From Wuchereria bancrofti (Eukaryota; Nematoda; Chromadorea; Rhabditida; Onchocercidae): a stretch of 64,000 bases of DNA. Shown piece after piece: positions 30,093-43,026 of the stretch (position 1 is the first letter of the stretch; every line of letters begins with the position of its first letter). The notes beneath the pieces are model-generated. The model did no database searches. It saw only the letters and a list, made by a program, of their open reading frames with translations, and was not told the origin of the DNA. Where the stretch lies: positions 20,662,779-20,726,778 of the forward strand of contig SSBO01000012.1 of assembly GCA_005281725.1 (NCBI GenBank), read 5' to 3'. The position numbers were made by a program, and so were the translations under genes.

Positions 30093-31560
30093 TTATTGGA
30101 TATAGCATTATGTGAAAAATGGCCAAGCAATCATTTTGTCCTTGCTTTGAAGATGTTTTCTTTTATTGTTTTTGTCACGCTTACTTTCAGATCATATTCC
30201 ACACTCAGAAAGATATTAAGACCCCTTTCGGTATTAATTGTATTTAATTTTTTCGTTAAAATGTATATATCCTCACTTATGTTGTTCCGCTGCCAAATCT
30301 TCAAATAAATACTTTCGCTTATATTACTACTATATGCTTCCTCATTCACTACACATTCCTTTTACATTTTGAAATGTGTAGCGCTCAGGAAGATATAGGA
30401 CAGCGAAACAGTGTACAAATGAGGACATTCGTATCATAAAAAACGACCTAAGTTTTTGTCAGTAATGGTTGTTCTTTTCTCTCTTTCTCATACAGAAACC
30501 ATTTTTTTTTACATGAGTAAAATTAGTCTGAATAAACTACTTTCTTGGTAGATGTATCAAACATGAAAGCAAAATGGACTTTAAATAAAAAACTTGATAG
30601 CCACTATAAATAGCAATACAGCAAATAATTAGAAATACGCACTGATCAAGAGGAAATATTGGGAAGAAGCAATGAACTGACAAAGTAGTACAAAATAATT
30701 ACCGGATGCTCCAGTAACATCACAGCTATAATTTCTTGAAGTATCTAAAATGATTTTAGAAGAAATCACAGATACCTAGGAATTGGAGATTTAGAGAACG
30801 ATTCCACTTAGAAATTAGGGTGTAGAAACCCTGGGTACTAAGAATTTTATAGAGTGGTACCCAACCTTCTCACTGTCTGATTTCATGTGGAGTGAAGAAC
30901 ATTAATCACATAAAATAAAAAAAGGACCCTTCGAGAGTTCTCATGGAGTCATTACGCTAAGTTTTAGTGTTCTAAAAGACAGTCTTATTATTCAATCGTT
31001 GGAGTGAAGAAACAGAATAATTGAAACAAAGTAGGCGAAGAAGAAGCTCAGAAAAGTATGCAACTCTTAACATAATTTAATGCCAAAATGGGGACATGGC
31101 ATTTTCTAGGACATGGCATATAAGGGATCTAAAAAATAATATGATTTGGTGTCAGAGGAAAAGACCCAAATTGAGTGAAAAGGAGCCTAGAGAAGATATG
31201 TAAAATGTAAAGAATCATCCTAGTGTTGCCACAAAAATATCAGAAGGAAAGAATTGCACAAAATGCCAGCAGTTCAAAATTAGGAATTACAACCAATCAT
31301 ATCACCCACTGTTATGATCAACATGCAAATTAAACTACGTCTGCTGAATCATAATTTGTGTATCTTGAATTCCTTCCAAAATTCCAACACCCTACAAGAA
31401 AGTGGAACTTTCAGTCAGTACATACTTTAATATTTTTTACTCCTATAAATTTAGATCAGAAGAACAGGAACATAAGCGTCATGTTCTTCAAAAAAACAAA
31501 AAAAAAAAAATTACTGAATGTAGTAAAAAAATTGAGATCATTTTCCAAATACACATCAAA
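30093..31560. other. Tail-to-tail spacer between DDAH-like and Flower genes
   Basis: About 1.5 kb with no convincing exon. It must contain both 3' UTRs. A short inverted repeat occurs at about 30,830-30,865 (TGGGTAC facing GTACCCA), and a GGACATGGCAT direct repeat occurs near 31,092 and 31,111. The part from about 30,600 to 31,350 is less AT-rich than the surrounding DNA but has no long open frame. Confidence 0.5.
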
Positions 31561-32633
31561 TTAGGCCATAGATGGATTTCCAAATGATGCCGGTGTCTGT
31601 TGTTGGTTAACATTAGCATTCCATGCTGGATCTGTGGTAGCGCTCATCGATGATAAGTCTGCTTTTTTACCCAATGCCAAGAAACCATACACAGTGCCCG
31701 ATGCAAAAATCATTCCACTACCAAGTACCGTATTTAGCTCAGTGCATAACAATATTGGTAGCACGCCCATGCTATAGAACTTTAGTTGTACATAGTTTTA
31801 GAAAAATAAAAAACATCGAAAAATGTTCTTTTCAAAAAAATTCAGAAAAAAAAAAATACTCTTAATGAATAGCAGTGTTGCAAAGATGTTAAGTAATGAT
31901 TATCCAATTTGTGTCAGTATTGAGAACCATTCCATGTGTATTAATAGTCTTTTTCGATTAGAATCTTTGAATAGAACTACCTAAATTGATGAAAATTAAC
32001 GTCCATTAAGATATTAAAAACTTACATACAGTAAAGAGCCGCTTTCTGCCAATATTTTCGTGATTCCGAAAACATGGCAATTTTTTCAATGAAATCAATA
32101 AACATGCAACAAAACGGAGCCTCTAATGCCACCGTCAGTATACCAAACGCTCTGCAATACACGAATAGTGAATAACAACAGCGACAGAAATCTGATAGTA
32201 TTTAAAGTGGCACTGAAATGTTAATTAAGACGATATCTCAGATAAGCATTTTTGAATTTTGAAATAAGCTTCATGAATTATTTCGTGATTAAATAAAGTT
32301 TAATTCCTAAAAGGATTAATTAAGATCTGTCTAAGACTTTTGGTAAGTCATATAGAAAATTAACCTTACAACAATTAATGGAATAAGTTCTGTAATATAA
32401 TATATTACGAAACGAAAGTGTAACTAAATAAAAGTAACTAACAGTTGTAATAGAACAGCAATGATACAAGTTGCAGACAATGAAACTAAGCCAAGTACAG
32501 CAAAGAAAATAGCCACAAAGCCACCAAGTACTCCAAGTCCTTTTGCTAGGAAACGCACCCACCATGGGAAAGCAGCATTTGGATCATGCTCTTGCTGCAT
32601 TTGCGACTGAAGTCCAGATGTTGCCGCACCCAT
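31561..32633 (-). CDS. flwr-1: Flower family vesicle membrane protein
   Basis: Three exons on the minus strand: 32633-32443, 32151-32026, 31771-31561; 175 residues, normal for the family. Flower (CACFD1) is a multi-pass protein of synaptic and secretory vesicles, proposed to act as a calcium channel and to help couple exocytosis to endocytosis. Seen: N-terminal stretch ending PWWVRFLAKGLGVLGG, then hydrophobic segments, the family motif ALEAPFCC in the second exon with its conserved Glu, a conserved IDFIEKIA stretch, and two further hydrophobic segments (MGVLPILLCTEL, TVYGFLALGKKA) before a polar Asn/Gln/Ala tail. Splice phases are consistent. A TATTTTAG acceptor at 32,665 lies 31 nt before the ATG and may be a trans-splice site. 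Confidence 0.93.
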
Positions 32634-32664
32634 CGTATTATGAAGTTACTTTTTGTTAATAAAT

Positions 32665-32672
32665 CTAAAATA
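32665..32672 (-). promoter_or_regulatory. Putative trans-splice acceptor for Flower gene
   Basis: On the minus strand TATTTTAG ends at 32,665, 31 nt upstream of the ATG at 32,633. No coding exon upstream joins it. Confidence 0.4.
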
Positions 32673-33279
32673 CACTTTGCAACTATAAACTCAAAATTAC
32701 TACACATACACTGCTCCGGGACACAGCAAAAAATCTACATAAATAAGCAACAAAATTGAGCGGAGAGTGTCGAACTGACTTAAATACCTAATTATTTCAG
32801 GTTCCTAAAAACCAATCTTTTTAAGTAAATACTATAAAAACAATAAACTGGGCACGGAATGTGTAAGTAACCACGTGAAATATATGAGAGGGAGGGATGC
32901 AATAATCCCTCTTCCCATATCTAGAGTACAATGATGAAATGCATGCATCACGCTGATCAATTCCTATTTCTGAATCAACATTTGCTCAATCCTATCAGTC
33001 AATCAATACTTTCACAGTTTTAACAGTCCACTTTTACGAAGTATATTTGATTTAATAGTAACATAGGTTATTAATAGCATTTAATATTAGATTTATTCAT
33101 GATATTGCAACTGTCTCTTTTCTTCAAATAGAGTTGCACCATTATTGTATAAACAATAACATTTATAACGAAAGTAACGAAAATAATCATGAAGGTTAAA
33201 GAGTGAGACTTCTGTGAAACGATAGATGCCCTTAATATGTTATATGTAGAAGGGAATGATTTCATAGATAAATATACGA

Positions 33280-34060
33280 ATTTGAAGCATATCCTGAAAT
33301 AAAAGATTAGACAACGAAAAGAAAACAGGAAATGAAAAACGAGCATGGAAGAAATAAAGTATGGAATAATATTGGGTCAATTAAGTTACGAAGAAATATG
33401 AAACAGTTAGTCCTATCATGCAGTCAAAAAAGGCTTTAAAAAGTGCATTTTCCAAAAATACAAGTTGAAGTATTCCTGCAAAAAACATCAAAAAGTAACA
33501 AGGAATTCGAACGTATAATAAACACATTATTCATCAAATACGAAAATTCCAAAGCAAAATGACGAAATATTTATGCGCATGCACAAAATGAATAAGTGAA
33601 AATAATAAACCAAATATGAACTTGAGATCATTATTATTCATCATCCATTATTTGATAAACTACCACAATCTCACTATTTTCATTTATTCAAGTTTTTCCA
33701 TAATTATTATCACTAAAAATGCATTGCAATTAACCGTCGAAAATTATGACTATTTCTATGCTTTTCTACCAGTAATAATGCAACCTCAGTATTTATTAAA
33801 AAAAGTGGCTTTCTTCATGTACATTAATACTCGTTCTTCAAAAACCATTCACAAACAGCTAATATTGTAAAACTTTGAAAATGGAAATCTTCAAAACAGC
33901 TTGTATCATTTGAAGACTTCGCTTGACTAACGCTCTCCAAATTTAAAAATTAAGCTAACTTCCCAGACAACCTGTGGTAGAATCAGTGATCAACCAAAAA
34001 AATAGAAGAGGAAAAGACCAGTGAATATAAACAAGCTGCTGTAAAGACAGTGTAACAATT
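33280..34060 (-). pseudogene. Weak candidate small membrane-protein gene or relic
   Basis: Between MED14 and Flower on the same strand, three short hydrophobic segments can be linked by splice sites with agreeing phase: about 34048-33994 (reads FTGLFLFYFF), about 33479-33391 (reads LENALFKAFFDCMIGL) and about 33299-33246 (ends in a stop). The joined peptide resembles, from memory, the first two membrane segments of Got1-type Golgi vesicle transport proteins. The expected conserved C-terminal half and a clean start codon exon are missing. AT-rich DNA readily gives hydrophobic peptides by chance, so this may be a relic or nothing. A 91-codon minus frame at 33,071-33,346 overlaps it in another phase. 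Confidence 0.2.
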
Positions 34061-34204
34061 ATCATATCTTGGCTAGATACATAAACTTGTCAAAAAATAT
34101 TAGAAGTTTATACTGGTGTTAATAAGCCCAAGAATTTTTTACTCAATTCGTGAAAAACTAAATATGGAAAACTGAAATCACCAACTCAGTTCTGGATCGC
34201 TCCA

Positions 34205-34210
34205 TTTATT
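34205..34210 (-). terminator. Poly(A) signal of MED14
   Basis: AATAAA on the minus strand about 118 nt past the MED14 stop codon. Confidence 0.5.
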
Positions 34211-34327
34211 TAAGACACTTGATACTGAGAAACATCACAATAAAAGAAGCAAATCCTACATACAAAATAACCGGGAAAACTCGACACTTTTTAAACCTGA
34301 GAAAGAGGTACCATAAAAATGCTATCG

Positions 34328-37300
34328 CTACCGTTGTACGGTAAAATTATGAGCAAGAGAATAGATAGCTGGCCACAAAGCTGGTTCATTTGTCAGGGAG
34401 TACTGCTCGGAAATATTCGACAATACAGTTGTAGCATTGCTAGCATCATCATCTGCACCGCTGCTACGTCGAGCTACGGTATTCCTAAAGCAACTCTCGA
34501 TAATCGAAGAAATAACAAAGATTGAAGCGAATGATATCAGTGAATTCATTTGCAAAACAAATAACTTGAACTGAATGAAGTTACTAGCAAAATAACAAAT
34601 TTTTTTAACTTGTCATTTCCTTGACTATAGAAAATAAAGTCAGTTTCATTTTTTGATCACCTTTTAAAACTTGAAATCTAGTTATTTCAGAAAAAGTGTC
34701 ATAAATCTCACGTTTGAGTGTTGTAAATGAGAGGTATCAAGTGTTTCGATGCATCTGCATTTTTTTCTGACGGATTATGACGCGTTGGCCTTAGGCAAAG
34801 CTAAAAGTTTTAAAAATTAATACAATTAATAAGTGATGTATAGAAATGATTTTTTTTATGACTTTCATATATTTTATGACATTTCGCGATCCAACACAGC
34901 TAATGAATGTCATTCAAAGAACTAAGAAGTTTTTCAATTCAGGGAGCTTACCAAAATGAGAACACTGATATTCGTCTGATCAATAACAATGCCAGGTGAA
35001 ATACGTGCTCTTGGTACTGATCCTTCCTGGCTCCACATCACCAACTGTATTGATGGACGCCAAGGAGTATCTTCGGTCCAATTCTATTTGAGTAGAAACA
35101 ATTTTTTAATTTTTCAAATGTAGAAAATGCTATTACTTAAAAAAATATTATTGCTTGAGAGTATATCTTTTCACGAAAGTCACTTTTGCTAAGTATACTA
35201 CATGTTATGATGAATAAGTGCAAAAAAGAAGTTGTCCCGGTACATCTTAAATATTCTGGGATTCTAAAGATATATATGAAAACGAATGAAATGCATAAAT
35301 TTGAATTCCTGATTTCCTGAGTAATGCAAAAATAAAAAGTAAAAAAATAATGATGAGGAAAACTTTCTGAACGCATATCGCAAAAGCTAGTTATTGCCAT
35401 GGACAAATGTAATAATTTACCATTTGTACACTCATTATACGGGCAATAGCCGAGAATGCACCCGGTGCAGCAAGCCTACAGGCATTAGCGAATGCAACTA
35501 CAGCAATTTCATTCCCCAATCGAGCAACAAATCTCACGAAGTAAAGCTCCGCTGTACGGATATCATTATCAGCGGGAATATCTTCACCGTCTAAAAACAT
35601 GAAAATTCTGAATTAATTTTTTGAATTATACAATTATTTAAAAAAATATTATTGCTTGCGAGTATATCTTTCCATAAAAATCTCTTCCGCTATGTATACT
35701 ACATATTATCATGAATAAAAGTCGTATATCCTAATCCCAATAAATCTTCAATTTCTGAAAAGTTATAAATTTTTGAAAACCAATTACCGTTTCACGGAAA
35801 AACTGTTAGGAAATAAAAGAATGGAGCATCTTACTAACATAACATCATTCACCATTTTTCCTCCATAATAAGAACTGTAATCGAATACTAGAATAAGTCA
35901 GTTGAAAAAAACTTGCCGAAATCCAACTTCATTTTCAAACTCATTGTTTCTTCATCCAAATAGATATTCATATTAACCAAGAATGGTTCATGTTTTAGAT
36001 TCGGTGGTGCAGCACCCAATACCGATAAGCGAACACTTTCTGGAGTTGCAATTAATTGTCGAAATTGGATCACTGGATGTGCACCTGATCCACGATGCTC
36101 TCGACGATATCCTTCTAAGGCTGGGCCCAATTTTGACAAGTATGCTAATGCAAACAAATATTGATCAAGAGCACAACTTCCTGTAATATTCATTGATAGT
36201 ACCACATAATTAGTGATGAGACACATTCCAGGACATATGACGTAGCATTCAACAAAAATACGAAGCAACCCACCAGACTCATCAACGGATGTCATGCAAT
36301 GCAGCGAATCGTGGTCCAGCAAAATTGGAGTCTTCGAGCGACAGTCTGACGAATATCGTAAGGAAGAACCAAAGCTATCTAAGGGTGGGACCGATAATGA
36401 CATATGTGACATTGGTGACGACACAATTCTCGATGCCGGAGAGCGAACCATCTGAAAGCGAAAATTGTATGACTAATTAGATAAATACAAAACAAATAGA
36501 GGTTAGAAATCAATTATTCTGAAAATACTCTTTTACTCTTCCTTCATTACTATTTGAAGTTATACATAGCACTGCATCTCGAAAATTTAAATTCTGGTTG
36601 TTAAACAACAAAAAGCATAAATTACCTGATGAGATGGTAGCGATCCAGGTCCAGAACTGGTAGCTGTCCAAGCAAAGGCACTAGGCGACTTTTCTTCATT
36701 TGCGCTTCGCAATTCAGGACTAAAAAGTAGAGTAGGAAAGATTTGTACTGATAGCAGCACATGAAGTAATAATATTTATTGCACTGTAGATCGCTTCAGA
36801 TCAACATAAATCTTCATAATTTCCTCGTAGAATGAGACTTGGAAAAGACATAACCGAAGAATGTAAATTCAAGAGAAAAGTAGAAATATGTTTAACCATA
36901 ACAATCAAGGAATGCTTACCTCAAGAAATTGCTACAAAACTGGCGCAAACGGAATGCACACGCTGAACCCAGTGAACAGTCGCGTAAACCAATACGCGAA
37001 TTACCCAATAAAAGGAATTCCAAATGTACATGGCCATAAATCAAACGAATTCTGTATTCGTCCACTATTGATAATGTAGCCTAGAAGAAAATAACTATTT
37101 CTGGAGTTAACAACGAAATTAAACCTCCCCATTTCATGAAAAGGCTATTTTGGGTTAGCATATAGCATAACTGTATATTAGACGTAAGTCCTGAACATTG
37201 TTAAAAAAAAGTGCAAATAACACAAGCGCAATATAGTTTCAGAAATGTCGAAGGGTTACCACGCCTCGATATTTTTACCATATCTAATCCACAACACGAT

Positions 37301-40300
37301 GTGACGATAGAAATGAAAAAATCTAGAGAATAAGCATGCTTCCAACTTACTAACAAATGCATACTTGCAAACTCAATGCTAAAGCAGCATCATAGCACAT
37401 CATCTGACAAAATGCACGTAGCGATTGAAGTCGAATTCGAGTGAATGAATGAAGTGCAGAAAGCGGAGCAACAGAATCAATTAAATATTGTACAAGACCA
37501 ATAAGGGAACGTTGTTTATTGAATCGTTCTTGAAGACGAGAAGCTAACAGTACGTGTGGATTCCACAATCTACAATTACTTTCTGAACAATAAATTCCCA
37601 TATTTATAACTTGACTTATTATAGTCAACGAAAACAATACTATTTGATGTCGCATCACTGAAAGAATCACAAAATATAATGCCAATACACTGAGGCAGTT
37701 AAAAGACAGGTTATTAGTAAAGTAATTATTAACAATGATTGCAAGATTATTAAAATTTTCCTTCTTATATCTATTCATCATATATAAGTGAACAAAAAAG
37801 ATTTTGTTTTATGAGCAGAAATTTTCGTTTTGTGGTTTCTTTCTGTGCAAAACATTATTAAAGACTGAAAAAAAAAAAAACGCTAAAACGAAAATGAGAA
37901 GACGGAAAAGTTATATTAGCTTCATGACAACAAATATGTAAAAATCATACGTTTCGGAATTGGTGAGGTCAGCTGTTGTTGTCCCACGATTTGGTCCAAT
38001 TCCAAATGTAAGATAAAAATACTGTTTACTGTTTGGAGCTTTTTGCGTTCTCCATGAAAGCATCATCAACATATTGCGATTTGAACCGTATGCCAACACA
38101 AGTTTATGATAGGTGAATGCCACAACCTATATACAAATACAATGGGCTATCAGCATTTACTTATAAGGGTGAAATATTAAAAACAATTGAAAATATGCTA
38201 CCGAGCAATTAAATTAATTGCTGTGCGAACCAAATGATCCTCTTATACATTAATATCATCTACTGATTTCGTTAAGAAAAATAACTAAGACAGTTACAGT
38301 TACAAATGAAGAAGATGACTCTTTGAAAAATCTATGTTCACGTTTTGCACTTCCTAATGTGAAATTTTGCATTACAATACTTATTATAACATAGCATACA
38401 TTGCAATACTTATTATAGTGACTATAATAAGCAGCTGCAAATTCTTTCACTGGATCAAACATATGCGCAAAAACGATTAAACGATCAATCATGTGAGTTG
38501 AAACACTTTCCGACGTATTTGGTGATGAAACTCCTCCACTACCATGAATCTCCAAAACCGTCGTTTTCGTCTGAACAGTCATTTTTGTTTATTTTATTAG
38601 TTAATAAGAGACAGTTGAGTTTATGGCTTTTTACTCAGATAAGTTTCTCCAGTATGATACTTCTTTCAATCAAAAGATTTTTAGTGTAGAGATAATCAAT
38701 CATGAAACCTTTGCGGACTCATAATCAATATGCATAATGGGCTCATAGAAATCAGCAACCAATGGCGTATTAATCAAAGTGCATTCAAATGGCCAAATAA
38801 CTCGAGTTCTTGTATCCAGTCGAAGGCAACAGTTAATCACGGATGAAAAGAAATCATCGGATCCTGCGGGTATGGCTTCAGAAAAGCTGAAAAAGAAAAC
38901 TTAAGCACTTAAATATAATTTGGAAAACTAAAAATGAAGCAAAAATCTAGAAACAAAAAAATTTACTCTGTTATATGCAAAATTAGGCCACCAACTGTCG
39001 GTTCCACAGTGAGAGGCTTATACTTCACATTACGGCGATCGAGTTCTTCACATATTCTCATAAATGCCAGTCGATCATCCAAAGTTGCTACGGCTGATGT
39101 TAGCAATCTTTTGTCACCTAACCAACGGCGACGCTAAAACACAGCTTATGGAAGTTCATGTGATTAAAGAAAAAGTTCTCATTTTCTGAGATCAAGTCAA
39201 GAATGATCATGTAAATATTGGCAATACCTTCGCGGGAGGTTCTAAATCATCGTCACTTTTTCCACTTGGAGAACTTGACTCCGGTAGTGTTGTCAGCAAT
39301 TGAGAAGGATGTAATCGCACCATATTTAGCTTTCGCTCAACGTTTGACAATAAATACATATCAATGTTTACTCCAATTTGTCCGTTAGGAGTAAACGAAA
39401 CTATCTGGTAAGGTTAAAACATTTACAATCTTCGAAAATTAAACGTGTTAGCATATATGGTTGTGAGTTTTTGTTATAATGTCTATGAATATTTTATATT
39501 CAGCCATGATATTATAAATACCTCACAATTGTCCAACGTTTTTCAAAAGTACAAATAATTCTCTTATTTTAGTCCTGTAAAATATTCCTTCGATAATGAA
39601 ATAACAACAATCGAATCATAAGTGCACATATTACACCTGAAGAGCAACAAAACGCTTACGAGATAATACATTTCCTCTTTGATAAACTGAAGGCATATCC
39701 GATCAGACGGTAGTTCTGGCAAACTTGATAGTCGAGCGCAAAAGACGTTTTCTGGAACAATCCGGACCGGGAGCGGTGCAACCGCTTTACGATACCGTTC
39801 CAACATTAGTAAAATCCTATAAAACGTTCAGTGTTTTCCACTTTAACAAACAAGTCAACAAATCTTAAAATCCTGAATCTGACATGTTACATAAAATGCG
39901 TCCAACTAATAAAATACCTTAGCCTATCCATCTTATCTGTGATTGTTTGCAAAGGTACACGATCATCGATAAGCTGTTCCAACTCTCGAAGCTCTGGACA
40001 TGATCCTAAAATTGCAAGAGAATCCAAAAATGAAGACTTGGAATTCCCTCTTTTATTTATTTAAATGTCACGGGATATAAAATCCATATTCGAACAAATC
40101 AGAATATACTCTTTCGAAGAAATTCAAAAGTTTACCTAATGCTCGCACAATTGCGATCACATTTCCAGAAAAATCATTAACTGACACAACGAGCATTTCA
40201 TCAGCATGTGACTGGGCTCCTAATAATGGATAAGTGAGCGTGGGAGCAGCTCTACCCGTAAGTGATACAATAACTGGTGGTTTCAGCAAACCAAGCCTCT

Positions 40301-42980
40301 CACGGATACGCAGAAGTCGTTCACGGCAACGAACACCAACTGTTTCGGATAGCAGACGATTAATTGATAACCTTCTATAAAAGATTCATGGTTGAAAAAC
40401 TCGTTTTTATGCAACAAATAGATGAAAGATTATCATAATCTTACGGCACAAACTGATAACGACATATTAATCTTAAATTACAGGCGTCATCAGAACTCAC
40501 CCACTGCGATCATCTATATACGGCAAGCCTTTGCCTACCGGAAAATGCCGCACACGTAAACCATTATTTCGATTTTCTTTGTCAATAAATATTTTAATCT
40601 TGTATTGAGAAGTGTACCTGAAAATTTGCAAACAGGATTGCAATGAATTCTAGAAACTGTTTAATAAAATTAAGAGTTATCAAAAATCCAATAACAACGC
40701 AGCAACAAACAATAAACCAGTGAAGCACTTAAACAGTGTTTTAATAAATAGCTTTTCTCGAAATAGTCTCATGACAACCTACCACCACTGAAGGGACGCA
40801 GTAAAAAGTGAACTTGCAGATTTTAAAATATAAGCAAGTACCTATTATGTGTTCTTTTTAGCCAATATGCCAGTGTAAGAATGCCCATATTCCGATCATA
40901 CCGTTCAATCACAGCATACTGACACATGTCACCACTGAACACTTGGGTTGCTTGACAAAACAACACATCCAGTTGCAACATTTGTGCAAACGAATGGAGC
41001 AAATTATATACTTCTTCAAGTGGCTAGAAAAAACACGCAACAAATATATGACTTAAGGTCAACAATTTAAATTTCTTTACAGGCTGTATAAATAAGGCTT
41101 TCAAACTCTCAATAAGTACCAACCTCTAAACTTTTATCCATCCTTAACTGCAAAACATTATGGAGCATATTAACTTGTAATGGATGAACCAATTTAGTTC
41201 CAAAACCAATTTCATAATCTTCAACTAATATTTTGATGTTCAGCAAAGTCCATTTTGTAGCTGGCCGCTCACCCAATAAGGTCAGTGACACTTCAAATTC
41301 ACCATTAACAGTCATCGTTACCTGTAAAATTCCTTAAAATCTTTTGAAGAACTTTTTGACTAGCATAATTAATTTTCTTCCCAAACAAAACTTTCTCAAA
41401 AAATGTGATATAATTTGTCATAAAAAGACTACGCAAACGATTTCGAGTTGTAACACAAAATCATTTCATACATGGCCTTATGCTGCAACTCCCAGAATCA
41501 GCATAAATCTCAAAATTTACCATTCCATTTCTAATCATAGTTTTTGATATACGAGGTGAAAGCTTTGTCCCGTAACTTGAAAGGCGATACTGTATGACTT
41601 GATTGAGTCGAGCTAAGACACATGCTTCTTCCCGTGGTGTTATTGGCGGATCAGGGATGAAACGACTCTGTAAGCAGATTCAACCTATGTTTTTGAGGAA
41701 AATGTAATTTCGAACTATACATAAAAGTTACACTTCTCAGCAATTTAAACAACAAATCAAGAACTAAATTAAATATGATCAAATACTGATTTCAACAAAA
41801 CATGTCTTCTGTCTTTCACAAAACACCAAAAACTATGCTTTAAAGAACTGAATATTCTATAACAAATTATAGGATTATTACCTTTATGCACAATGGAAGT
41901 CGTGGAAATGTCCCAACTGTGAGAACATCAACAGCTAAAGCTACTTGGAAGATTGGCAACCTAGATAAAAAGAACCATCAGCATACATTCCTATGAGTGC
42001 AGTTTTGATTCTTTGAACATAAAATTTTTGCTTTCACATTCCCTTCATATTAAACGTTTTCATATTAAACACACCCCTTTACTTACATATGAACATCTTT
42101 CACAATTTTATCAACATTTTCCAAACGCTCAATGTGGCCGAAAATTTGAAAAGGCACAAAACAATATTTCCTCATGCTACATAAAACAATTTAGTATGCT
42201 GCAGTATTTTCCAAATTCATCTCTTTAAAATGAAATTAACCTGGCAAAGACAAGCTCCTCTCGTGCTAACTGCACCAAACGATCAGCTGTATCCACGAAA
42301 TACTGTGACTGTTGGTCCAGGAAGTAGCAGATCGACTAGAAAATACGAAAACATAAAAAAATTTTCCATGAAACATTTACACATTAGATGCGCCAATTAA
42401 TAAAATAATACTTACAGCACATGATTCAAATTTCTTTGACGATTTGACCCATTTCACTACTGCGAGAAGTTTGATAAAAAGTACACGCGTTGAATGTGCA
42501 AATTGTACAATGCTAATTTTTCGATCAGAATCGAGCTTTTTCGGCAATCTGAAATGTTAAAAATCTGTGATTACATTCTCAGTTTTTTTTCTGTTTCAAA
42601 AAAAGGAAATTTATTCTACTTAATCAGCAGTAAAGAGACTTTTCGCAGAAGTGCACAGCTTTTATGAAAATGTAGTTCCGGCTAGGTTCTTATAGAGCAT
42701 TGGGTTTATTTGAATACATATTAACCTTTAAATCCGTAAGCTATTACTATTCTAAATTGAAAGAAAACTCCTGTAAGCAAAATTATTCCACAAGCTTAAA
42801 TTAATCAAACTACTTGAAGTGTAATGAAAGTTTCATAACTTACAGTTCGGAGAGAACAGTAAGTTCATGAAAAATTTGCTGTACGGCAAATTCAATCAGA
42901 TGCCCTAACGGAATTACCGGTGGTCCGCATTTTTCCGGTACAGTTGGTAACATGGGTTTCATATATTCTTCATCGTCCAT
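34328..42980 (-). CDS. MED14: Mediator complex subunit MED14 (RGR-1 type)
   Basis: Twenty-three exons, phase-consistent, 1,326 residues (human 1,454). Minus-strand exons: 42980-42844, 42548-42416, 42335-42241, 41960-41882, 41667-41521, 41321-41124, 41023-40842, 40617-40501, 40374-40136, 40005-39918, 39816-39660, 39404-39228, 39133-38967, 38886-38709, 38570-38400, 38126-37951, 37569-37365, 37080-36920, 36719-36626, 36451-35917, 35590-35421, 35083-34952, 34570-34328. MED14 is the scaffold joining head, middle and tail of Mediator and links activators to RNA polymerase II. Matches run the whole length: [67 protein letters not shown] and the C-terminal VLSNISEQ block. The Pro/Ser-rich region of the vertebrate protein is much shorter. 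Intron 20 uses a GC donor. Confidence 0.95.
35138..35724. repeat. Duplicated intron segment flanking MED14 exon 21
   Basis: About 85 bp at 35,138-35,222 recurs at 35,638-35,724. Shared cores are AAAAAAATATTATTGCTTG and GTATACTACAT. The copies lie in the introns on either side of exon 21, 500 bp apart in the same orientation. Confidence 0.75.
35591..35916 (-). other. GC-AG intron in MED14
   Basis: The end of the long exon 20 reads GATTTCG followed by GCAAGT, a classic GC donor. Only this phase-1 junction joins the next exon (starting ACGGTGAAG) without a stop. The nearest GT, four nt later, would give an immediate frame stop. Confidence 0.7.
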
Positions 42981-43019
42981 CGTTTTCACCTCTGATCCCG
43001 CAGAAACACAACTATTTCC

Positions 43020-43026
43020 CTGAATT
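43020..43026 (-). promoter_or_regulatory. Putative trans-splice acceptor for MED14
   Basis: On the minus strand AATTCAG ends at 43,020, 39 nt before the ATG at 42,980. The frame stays open between them, so a further upstream coding exon cannot be excluded. Confidence 0.4.

Noticed and set aside
35983..36480. Plus-strand frames over the MED14 C-terminal exon
   Set aside because: Antisense shadows of the 535-nt MED14 exon, which matches the family on the minus strand.
38410..38570. MED14 exon 15 ending at the donor at 38,410
   Set aside because: That GTATTG donor breaks the frame into exon 16. The GTATGC donor ending the exon at 38,400 restores a gap-free match to the human protein.
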